Shown here in pieces: positions 13,769 through 20,678 of a stretch of 22,347 nucleotides of DNA. The stretch is from Actinomycetota bacterium (GTDB taxonomy: Bacteria > Actinomycetota > Actinomycetes > Nanopelagicales > Nanopelagicaceae). The position numbers and the translations under genes are program-made. A model generated the notes under the pieces. That model was not told the origin of the DNA. It made no database searches and worked only from the letters and a program-made list of their open reading frames with translations. The DNA is taken from NCBI GenBank assembly GCA_947503395.1, contig CANNDP010000007.1, positions 1 to 22,347 on the forward strand, written 5' to 3'. Position 1 is the stretch's first letter, and every line of letters starts with the position of its first letter.

Positions 13769-14892
13769 TAGTTTCTAAACGCCTCTTTGAACTTACCAAA
13801 GAAACCAGAGCTGCCCTGGCCATCTTCCTTATTTGACTTCATCTTGTTTGAACTTTTATCTTCACTACGCAATGTGGCAAATTCCTTTAGTAAATCACTC
13901 TCTTTTTTAGATAACTTGCTAGGAACTTCAACGCTTACATGGGCATAGAGATCTCCTCTGCCACCTCCGCGCAACTTAGTCATGCCTTTGCCTTTGACCG
14001 CAATCACATCTCCACTTTGAGTGCCAGATTTAATCTCGATATTTATCTCACCATCTAGGGTTTCAATATTCATCTCACTTCCAAGGGCTGCTGATGTCAT
14101 TGGAACTGAAACGGCGAGATGCAGGTTATCGCCATCGCGAAGGAGATATTCATGTTCTTGAACGATCATCTCAACATATAAATCTCCTGCAGGTCCGCCG
14201 CCTGCGCCAACTTCGCCCTGACCAGATAGCTGCATTCGATTTCCTGTTTCAACTCCAGCTGGAATTTTCACTGAAACGTTTCTACGCGCCCTTACCCGAC
14301 CGTCTCCAGAACATTCAGTGCAGACCTGCGGGATTACAGTTCCAAAACCTTGGCAGGTTCCACATGGCCTTGATGTCATTACTTGTCCGATAAAAGATCT
14401 AGTAACTTGTTGAATCTCGCCTCGTCCTCGGCAAATGTCGCATGTGCTCGGAGAGGTTCCAGGCGCGCAGCCATCACCGCCGCATTTTGTGCAGATGATT
14501 GCCGTTTCAACTCCAATTTCACGTTCAGTTCCAAAACATGCCTCAGCTAAGGTAATTGTGGTTCTAATTAATGCATCTTGACCCTGACGAGTTCTTGCTC
14601 TTGGACCTCTTGGATTTCCGCCTCCCCCAAAGAAAGCATCCATAATGTCGCTAAATCCGCCGAAGCCGCCACCAAAGCCAGCAAAATTGTCGCCGCCTCG
14701 ATCATAGTTACTGCGTTTTTCCGGATCACTTAAGATTTCATAGGCGGCAGTAATTTCTTTAAAGCGATCTTGCACTTTTGGATCTGGATTAACATCTGGG
14801 TGAAGCTCGCGAGCTAATTTACGATAGCTCTTCTTTATCTCATCTTGTGAAGCATTTCGTTCAACGCCTAAAGCTTTATAGAGATCACTCAT
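13768..14892 (-). CDS. dnaJ: Chaperone DnaJ (DnaJ2-type, with zinc fingers)
   Basis: DnaJ delivers unfolded clients to DnaK and stimulates its ATPase. At 374 residues the architecture is full-length type I: J domain with HPD (31-33), a Gly/Phe-rich linker (about 66-95), four CxxCxGxG zinc motifs (C134/C137, C151/C154, C177/C180, C191/C194), and C-terminal client-binding domains. The last 35 residues are Ser/Lys/Gly-rich. I use ATG 14892 (TGATG overlap with hrcA); a GTG three bases upstream would give a 4-nt GTGA overlap and one extra residue. It follows hrcA directly; actinobacteria commonly carry a second dnaJ next to hrcA, apart from dnaK-grpE-dnaJ1, and neither dnaK nor grpE is in the window. 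Confidence 0.95.
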   Translation of the reverse strand: MSDLYKALGVERNASQDEIKKSYRKLARELHPDVNPDPKVQDRFKEITAAYEILSDPEKRSNYDRGGDNFAGFGGGFGGFSDIMDAFFGGGGNPRGPRARTRQGQDALIRTTITLAEACFGTEREIGVETAIICTKCGGDGCAPGTSPSTCDICRGRGEIQQVTRSFIGQVMTSRPCGTCQGFGTVIPQVCTECSGDGRVRARRNVSVKIPAGVETGNRMQLSGQGEVGAGGGPAGDLYVEMIVQEHEYLLRDGDNLHLAVSVPMTSAALGSEMNIETLDGEINIEIKSGTQSGDVIAVKGKGMTKLRGGGRGDLYAHVSVEVPSKLSKKESDLLKEFATLRSEDKSSNKMKSNKEDGQGSSGFFGKFKEAFRN

Positions 14893-15905
14893 CACTGGCT
14901 ATCCATCAAAAATCTACCGACATATCTAGCAACTGCATTAACAGCAGACATTGAAGATGAGTAATCCATTCTGGTAGGGCCAATAATTCCAAGTGCGCCA
15001 AGTGAATTACCATCTATTCCATAGCCCATTGAAACCAAGCTAGTGCGCTGCAATCCACTCTCTGCCTGCTCAGCTCCAATACGGACTCGCATCGTATCTC
15101 CAGCATCACTAAGAAGTCTTAGTAAAACTACTTGCTCCTCTAGCGCCTCTAATACTCCATGAATCTCTGCCGATGACTCGCTATTTGATCTAGCAAGATT
15201 TGCTGCGCCGGCTAAAACTACTTTCTCCTCAGGCCTTTCAATCGCCATCTCAATCAAGTTTGAAATTATCAGAGCAGTTGAAGTTCTCTCATTTTTGCCA
15301 AAGTGGGCCAATATCGCCTCAAGATCTTGTCCAACATCGGACATCGCTTTGCCAACAACGGCCGCATTTAATCTCTGCCGCAAATCTGCCAAAAGTGCAT
15401 CACTTAGATCATAAGGAAGCTCAAGTACTCGCTGCTCAACCCGGCCAGTGGTAGTAATTAGCACCAGCATCAATCTAGATGGTGTTAGCAGGACTAACTC
15501 AATATGCCTTACTCGAGATTTGGTTAGAAGTGGGTATTGAACAACTGCTACCTGCTTTGTAACTTGGGCAAGAAGTCGAACAGTTCTCATCACGATGTCA
15601 TCTAGATCATTAGCGCCCTCAAGAAATGTTTCGATGGCTCTACGTTCTGCGCTTGATAGAGGTTTTACTGTTGCAATTTTATCTACAAATAAACGGTATC
15701 CCTTATCAGTTGGAATTCTTCCAGCGCTGGTATGTGGCTGAGTAATCAAGCCTTGGCCTTCAAGAATCGACATCTCATTTCGAATAGTCGCTGAAGAAAT
15801 TCCTAGAGCGCTCTTTTCTGAAATTATCTTAGAACCGACTGGCTCCTCTGTGGCCACATACTCCTCAACTATGGCCCTTAGGATCTCAAGCTGTCTGCTT
15901 TCCAT
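14892..15905 (-). CDS. hrcA: Heat-inducible transcription repressor HrcA
   Basis: HrcA represses chaperone genes by binding CIRCE elements and is reactivated by GroEL. The 337-residue protein begins with a winged helix domain (about 1-80: LEILRAIVEEYVATEEPVGSK in short, then SSATIRNEMSILEGQGLI, QPHTSAGRIPTDKGYR), followed by the GAF-like dimerisation region and the C-terminal IGPTRMDYS segment. All HrcA hallmarks are intact. It overlaps dnaJ by one base at its stop. I found no CIRCE-like TTAGCACTC-N9-GAGTGCTAA upstream of hrcA or elsewhere in the window, so its targets are probably elsewhere (for example groESL). Autoregulation is not supported by the sequence here. Confidence 0.96.
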   Translation of the reverse strand: MESRQLEILRAIVEEYVATEEPVGSKIISEKSALGISSATIRNEMSILEGQGLITQPHTSAGRIPTDKGYRLFVDKIATVKPLSSAERRAIETFLEGANDLDDIVMRTVRLLAQVTKQVAVVQYPLLTKSRVRHIELVLLTPSRLMLVLITTTGRVEQRVLELPYDLSDALLADLRQRLNAAVVGKAMSDVGQDLEAILAHFGKNERTSTALIISNLIEMAIERPEEKVVLAGAANLARSNSESSAEIHGVLEALEEQVVLLRLLSDAGDTMRVRIGAEQAESGLQRTSLVSMGYGIDGNSLGALGIIGPTRMDYSSSMSAVNAVARYVGRFLMDSQ

Positions 15906-15931
15906 CTTCTAGAAATTCCTATTCATTCTCA

Positions 15932-16276
15932 TTAAAACGTTGCAATGCCTAAAGTTGCCAAAACAATTAATAACATCGCAGGAAATCCTGTTCTAATCTT
16001 ATTGGCTCTAAAATGAAAGAATATTGCGCCAGCCATTACAAACCAGATAATCACATAGCCGTAGAGTTTCAAATCAGAGTTATCAAGAGCAAAACCAATA
16101 ATCAGGGATGTAGAGGCGAGGGTTTCAAATATTCCAACTAGCCTTGCAAGTCCATCTGGAAAACCCACATCTCTAGTTCCAGAGAGCCCCGCGCTGCTGC
16201 CACTTGCTTTTGATAGGCCTGCAATGAGAAAAATCAGGGCTAGTAGAAGGGTAATGACGGTATGCATAGTGGCCAT
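15932..16276 (-). CDS. DoxX-like small membrane protein
   Basis: The 114-residue protein has about four hydrophobic helices (near residues 5-22, 45-62, 70-88 and 97-113), opens with LIFLIAGLSKASG, a DoxX-type N-terminus, and has the GFPDGLARLVGIFE loop after the first helix, where DoxX proteins carry a similar loop. DoxX/MauE-like proteins are small integral membrane proteins, some tied to quinone or thiol redox, but function here is unknown. Two ATG codons (residues 1 and 4) are possible starts, both with weak ribosome binding sequence. It is 12 nt after hemW and 26 nt before hrcA, within the operon, where most actinobacterial versions of this cluster have no such gene as far as I recall. 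Family assignment is probable. Confidence 0.72.
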   Translation of the reverse strand: MATMHTVITLLLALIFLIAGLSKASGSSAGLSGTRDVGFPDGLARLVGIFETLASTSLIIGFALDNSDLKLYGYVIIWFVMAGAIFFHFRANKIRTGFPAMLLIVLATLGIATF

Positions 16277-16288
16277 AAGGCAAAGTTA

Positions 16289-17434
16289 CTACAAGACTAA
16301 CTCGCGCACGATTTTATCGGCAATCAAGCGCCCATCTCTGCTCAATACCAATCTCATATCTTGCCAACTTGCACTATCTAGATAACCAGAGCTAAGAAAC
16401 TCTTCAGCCTTAGCAATCTGTGCAGAACTTAGACGATTATGCAGAATTCCCTCACGTCTTCTGATTTGTAGCATGATGAATTCATCAGAGAGATTCTCTG
16501 GCGTCAATATCTCATGACTTAACTCTGGGCTCTGGCCCTGCAAGATTTTCTCCTGATAAGAACTTGGATGTTTTACATTCCACCAACGTTTGCCATTTAA
16601 ATAGGAGTGAGCTCCTGCCCCAACTCCCCACCAAAAGGAACCATCCCAATAAGCGATGTTATGGCGACACTGCCCACCAGGTTTACTCCAATTGCTCAAC
16701 TCATACCAATTAAATCCTGCTGCCTCAAAGAGTTGATCAGCAAGCAAATACTTATCAGCGCTCTGATCATCTGGCGGCATTGTTAACTCGCCGCGATTTA
16801 TTTGAGCCGCCAGCTTTGTTCCTTTTTCTACAATCAAGGCATAAGCGCTGATGTGATCGATATCTAGCGCAAGTGCATACTCAACACTTCTTCGCCATTC
16901 ATCCATAGTTTCACCAGGTGAGCCATAGATTAGATCCACGCTTACATGTTCAAATCCAGCAGCTCTCGCCATTGAAACTGCGCGTTCAACATTTTCAGGA
17001 TTATGGGTTCTATCTAGAACTTTTAGCACTGAGCCAACAGCAGATTGCATTCCCATAGAAATTCGTGTTGCTCCAGCGCTCTTAATTTCATCTAGAAATT
17101 CTTGCGCGACCGAATCTGGGTTTACCTCAAGTGTTATCTCAATATCTTTATCTAGAGTAAATCTGCTTTTGATTGCATCAATTATTCGTGCTAATTGCGC
17201 AGCCGGTAGAAGTGAGGGAGTTCCTCCGCCAAAGAAAATCGTGGGGACAAACGCAGGACCAGCTATTTGAGCGGCCATCTCAATCTCTTTTAACGCTGAA
17301 TCAATGTAGGAAGATGAAAGCGAGTCTAAATCTCCGCTTTTTAATTCACTCGGGGTATAGGTGTTGAAATCACAGTAACCGCATCTTTTAGCGCAGTAAG
17401 GGATGTGAATGTAGAAGGAGAGCCGCTGGCTCAC
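16289..17434 (-). CDS. hemW: Radical SAM heme chaperone HemW
   Basis: HemW is a radical SAM protein related to HemN that binds heme and is thought to insert it into respiratory enzymes rather than oxidise coproporphyrinogen. The 381-residue protein has the cluster motif C14-x3-C18-x2-C21 in YCAKRCGYCDF, FFGGGTPSLLP for SAM binding, EVNPDSV, RISMGMQSA, DLIYGSPGET and RHNIAYW, the last seen in HemW proteins. It starts with GTG one base after the lepA stop. HemN-type coproporphyrinogen dehydrogenase is the alternative; the HNxxYW motif and the lepA-hemW-hrcA location favour HemW. Confidence 0.93.
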   Translation of the reverse strand: MSQRLSFYIHIPYCAKRCGYCDFNTYTPSELKSGDLDSLSSSYIDSALKEIEMAAQIAGPAFVPTIFFGGGTPSLLPAAQLARIIDAIKSRFTLDKDIEITLEVNPDSVAQEFLDEIKSAGATRISMGMQSAVGSVLKVLDRTHNPENVERAVSMARAAGFEHVSVDLIYGSPGETMDEWRRSVEYALALDIDHISAYALIVEKGTKLAAQINRGELTMPPDDQSADKYLLADQLFEAAGFNWYELSNWSKPGGQCRHNIAYWDGSFWWGVGAGAHSYLNGKRWWNVKHPSSYQEKILQGQSPELSHEILTPENLSDEFIMLQIRRREGILHNRLSSAQIAKAEEFLSSGYLDSASWQDMRLVLSRDGRLIADKIVRELVL

Positions 17435-17435
17435 G

Positions 17436-19304
17436 CTATTTCTTCACCTTTCCGCTCTCTTCATCAGCATTGGTTGAAAGCGCAGCGATGAATGCCTCTT
17501 GTGGTACTTCAACTCTTCCCACCATCTTCATGCGCTTCTTTCCCTCTTTCTGCTTCTCTAAAAGTTTGCGCTTACGAGAGATATCCCCGCCATAACACTT
17601 TGCTAAAACATCTTTTCGAATGGCGCGAATTGTTTCGCGGGCAATGATTTTGGCGCCAATAGCTGCCTGAATCGGCACTTCAAATTGCTGCCTTGGAATT
17701 AGCTCTCTAAGTTTAGAAGTCATCATGACTCCATAGGTATAAGCCTTCTCGCGGTGAACAATTGAACTAAATGCGTCAACAGTCTCTCCTTGAAGCAAAA
17801 TATCAACCTTGACTAAATCTCCTTCAGCCTCGCCGATTGGTTCATAATCCAGTGAGGCATAACCCTTTGTTCTTGACTTTAGTTGATCAAAGAAATCAAA
17901 GACGATTTCGGCAAGTGGCAAGGTGTAGCGAATCTCTACACGATCTTCAGATAGATAATCCATGCCATTTAGAGCACCTCGTCTCTGCTGGCAAAGCTCC
18001 ATAATCGTTCCGATGTAATCAGTTGGAGAAAGAATTGTTGCTTTAACTATTGGCTCCCTGACCTCGGCTACTTTTCCATTGGGATACTCGCTGGGATTGG
18101 TGACAATTAACTCTTGCCCGGTCTCAGTTGTAACTGTGTAGACCACATTCGGAGCAGTTGAAATTAGCGTTAGATCAAACTCGCGCTCTAGCCGCTCTCT
18201 AACAATTTCCATATGGAGAAGTCCTAAAAAGCCACATCTAAATCCAAAGCCAAGGGCTGCAGAATTTTCTGGCTCATAGACTAAAGCTGCATCATTTAGC
18301 TGTAATTTATCCAGCGCATCTCGAAGCAATGGATATTGATCGCCATCAATGGGAAATAGACCTGAGAAAACCATAGGTTTTGGATCTTTATAGCCAGAGA
18401 GCGCTTCAAGTGCTGGTTTATGGAAAGTTGTTACCGTATCTCCAACTCTTGATTGGCGAACATCTTTTACGCCAGTGATTAGATAACCCACCTCACCAAC
18501 TCCAAGGCCCTTACTTGATACTGGCTCTGGCGAGATAACTCCAATATCCAATAACTCATGCTTAACTCCAGTTGAAAACATCTGGATCTGCTCTCTGGGT
18601 GAGAGATGTCCATCAAATACGCGAACATATGTCACGACGCCGCGATAGGTGTCATAGACCGAGTCAAAGATTAAGGCTCTGGCAGGACCCTGCGGATTTC
18701 CTTTTGGAGGTGGAATTTGAGCAATAATTTGATCTAAGAGTTCTTCAACGCCAATTCCTGATTTTCCAGAGACGCGCAAGCAATCCTCAGGTTTGCATCC
18801 AACTAGCTTAGATAATTCAATTGCAAACTTATCTGGTTGAGCAGAGGGAAGATCAATCTTATTTAATACTGGAATTACCGTTAAATTATTTTCCATCGCT
18901 AGATAAAGATTTGCCAGAGTTTGAGCTTCAATACCTTGCGCACAATCCACTAATAAAATAGCGCCTTCACATGCTGCAAGAGATCTTGATACTTCGTAAG
19001 TGAAATCAACATGTCCTGGGGTATCAATCATATTTAGAATGTATTCCTTGCCATCAAGAGCTGATTTCCAAGGAAGACGAACAGCTTGGCTCTTGATAGT
19101 AATTCCGCGCTCACGTTCAATATCCATTCGATCTAGATATTGGGCTCGCATATTTCGCGCCTCAACAACTCCAGTTATTCCAAGCATTCGATCTGCCAGA
19201 GTGGACTTGCCGTGATCAATATGGGCAATGATGCAGAAATTACGAATCTGCTCTGGGTTAGTTGCAGCAGGCTGCGGCGCTTTACTTAAGTCAATTGCAG
19301 GCAT
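17436..19304 (-). CDS. lepA: Elongation factor 4 (LepA)
   Basis: EF4/LepA is a ribosomal GTPase that influences translation and initiation-subunit biogenesis. The 622-residue protein has the G motifs AHIDHGKST (27-35), RGITIKSQ (switch I region), DTPGH (about 98-102), NKID (about 152) and VSGKSG, then the EF-G-like domain II, the LepA domain VVYTVTTETG..., and the C-terminal LepA-specific end with KDVLAKCYGGDISRKRKLL in pieces. It precedes hemW by 1 nt. It follows rpsT with a 36-nt gap. The N-terminal extension (MPAIDLSKAPQPAATNPEQI) before the G domain is typical of actinobacterial EF4. Confidence 0.97.
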   Translation of the reverse strand: MPAIDLSKAPQPAATNPEQIRNFCIIAHIDHGKSTLADRMLGITGVVEARNMRAQYLDRMDIERERGITIKSQAVRLPWKSALDGKEYILNMIDTPGHVDFTYEVSRSLAACEGAILLVDCAQGIEAQTLANLYLAMENNLTVIPVLNKIDLPSAQPDKFAIELSKLVGCKPEDCLRVSGKSGIGVEELLDQIIAQIPPPKGNPQGPARALIFDSVYDTYRGVVTYVRVFDGHLSPREQIQMFSTGVKHELLDIGVISPEPVSSKGLGVGEVGYLITGVKDVRQSRVGDTVTTFHKPALEALSGYKDPKPMVFSGLFPIDGDQYPLLRDALDKLQLNDAALVYEPENSAALGFGFRCGFLGLLHMEIVRERLEREFDLTLISTAPNVVYTVTTETGQELIVTNPSEYPNGKVAEVREPIVKATILSPTDYIGTIMELCQQRRGALNGMDYLSEDRVEIRYTLPLAEIVFDFFDQLKSRTKGYASLDYEPIGEAEGDLVKVDILLQGETVDAFSSIVHREKAYTYGVMMTSKLRELIPRQQFEVPIQAAIGAKIIARETIRAIRKDVLAKCYGGDISRKRKLLEKQKEGKKRMKMVGRVEVPQEAFIAALSTNADEESGKVKK

Positions 19305-19340
19305 GCCTATCGCCTACTTTGTTTGAGAGAGTTGGCTGGA

Positions 19341-19610
19341 TTAACGAACGCCAGCTTTGTGGGCTGACTTAGCCATAGCTGACTTCTTATTAGCAGCTTG
19401 ATTGGCATGTATTACGCCTTTTGATACCGCGATATCGAGTTCACGAGAGGCATTTGATAGCTCAGTGGCGACAAGCTTTGAATCTCCTGCAGTAAGGGAA
19501 TCACGGAAGCGGCGGATAGCGGTCTTAAATGAGGAGCGCACTGACTTGTTACGCAGGCGAGCCTTATCGTTGGTCTTGATTCTCTTGATCTGGGACTTGA
19601 TATTTGCCAC
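19341..19610 (-). CDS. rpsT: 30S ribosomal protein S20
   Basis: S20 is a primary 16S rRNA-binding protein of the 30S subunit. I start it at GTG 19610 so the protein opens (M)ANIKSQIKRIKTN, the canonical S20 N-terminus; the frame extends upstream to ATG 19628, but that would add six residues (MEGFKF) unlike any S20, and TGGAAGG, which would encode those residues, lies about 10 nt before the GTG as its ribosome binding site. This gives 89 residues including the start. The sequence is Lys/Arg-rich with the KNKSVRSSFKTAIRRFRD-like core and ends AHKAGVR. It is divergent in function from holA upstream, but on the same strand, and is followed by lepA. Confidence 0.94.
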   Translation of the reverse strand: MANIKSQIKRIKTNDKARLRNKSVRSSFKTAIRRFRDSLTAGDSKLVATELSNASRELDIAVSKGVIHANQAANKKSAMAKSAHKAGVR

Positions 19611-19649
19611 GAACTTAAAGCCTTCCATTTGAGTGAATTACAACGCGGC

Positions 19650-19687
19650 AGGGTATCAGCCAGAGTTATCTCGACTCAAACCGAGAT
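19650..19687 (-). promoter_or_regulatory. Candidate rpsT promoter overlapping an inverted repeat
   Basis: On the minus strand TTGAGT (19674-19679) and TACCCT (19650-19655) are 18 nt apart, and TGA before TACCCT gives an extended -10. The -35 lies in the loop of the inverted repeat ATCTCG-N8-CGAGAT (19668-19687), 22 nt after the holA stop. The repeat has no U-tract and so is not a clear terminator. Together they point to a separate rpsT start between holA and rpsT. Confidence 0.45.
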
Positions 19688-19709
19688 TCTCAGCCTTGCC
19701 AAATACCGC

Positions 19710-20678
19710 CTATTTCCGCCCTACTTTGCCGGCAATTGCCAGAACGCTTCGCTCCAGGGCGTAGAGCGGGTCGGCCTCAGCTCCTTTAATGGCCACATCT
19801 GCTTTTGCTAATTCACCAACCGAGAATGCAATTAGCGCTGGAGTCCACTTTCCTAACTGGCGCCTAGCTTTATCAATCTGCCAGGGGGCAAGGCCAAGAG
19901 AGCCAGCAAGTTGAAAGGCATTGGCCCCGCGCGGAGCTCCTGAGACTTTTGCAAGCGCCCTAATTGATGAAGTGATTGCAGAGAGAATCATTATTGGATC
20001 AACTCCAGTATCAAGGGCATTTCTTAGTGAAATCAGCGCAGCTCTGCTATCTCCCGCCAATGTTGCATCTGCTACATCAAAGCCTGTGGCTTGAACTCTT
20101 CCCTGATAATAAAGAGCAACATCTTCTTCATCAATCACCGCTTTGGCAGCGCTGGTATCAAAAGCAATCTGACTACAAGCCGCTGCTAGCTCTCTTGTGT
20201 CACTTCCTGTTGCATCAACTAGGGCGCTAATTGCAGCTGATGAAATCTTGCGTCCTCGCCTTTCAAATTCCTGGGCGACAAAGCTTGCTTTATCACTCTC
20301 TTTCTTCATCGCCTCACAGAGAATTATCTCGGGCTTTAACTTCTTAATCTTTTCCAGAAGTGCTTTTCCTTTAACTCCGCCCTTATGAATAAAAATTATA
20401 TGAAGCGAGGAATCAAGTGCTGCTAAGTAATTTTCTACTTCTTCTTGCACCTCGCTGATTAAATCTTGTAAGTCTTTTAAAACAACAACGCGTTTATCTG
20501 CAAAGAGTGAAGGAGCAATTGCTGAGGCAAAGCCGCCGATTTCTAATTCAGCACCTTCTAAGACAGTTTTCTCATAATCAACACGTGCAACTAGCGCATC
20601 GGCTAGGGCGCGATCTGCTAAAACGCTCTCTGCGCCATGGATAAGTAAGAGGTTTGCTAGAGCCATTGAATCTGCCAC
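19710..20678 (-). CDS. holA: DNA polymerase III delta subunit
   Basis: HolA is the wrench of the clamp-loader complex and opens the beta clamp. The protein of about 322 residues has the delta-type AAA+ fold without a functional Walker A: LLIHGAESVLADRAL, the FADKRVVVLKDLQDL block, ALDSSLHIIFIHKGG and the RALAKVSGAPRG C-terminal helical domain. Starts GTG 20681, GTG 20678 and ATG 20666 are all in frame; AGGAAGG sits 5 nt before the GTG at 20678, which I prefer. Any choice overlaps the comEC 3' end by 10-25 nt. The comEC-holA-rpsT order is conserved in actinobacteria and supports the call despite the family's low sequence conservation. Confidence 0.92.
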   Translation of the reverse strand: MADSMALANLLLIHGAESVLADRALADALVARVDYEKTVLEGAELEIGGFASAIAPSLFADKRVVVLKDLQDLISEVQEEVENYLAALDSSLHIIFIHKGGVKGKALLEKIKKLKPEIILCEAMKKESDKASFVAQEFERRGRKISSAAISALVDATGSDTRELAAACSQIAFDTSAAKAVIDEEDVALYYQGRVQATGFDVADATLAGDSRAALISLRNALDTGVDPIMILSAITSSIRALAKVSGAPRGANAFQLAGSLGLAPWQIDKARRQLGKWTPALIAFSVGELAKADVAIKGAEADPLYALERSVLAIAGKVGRK

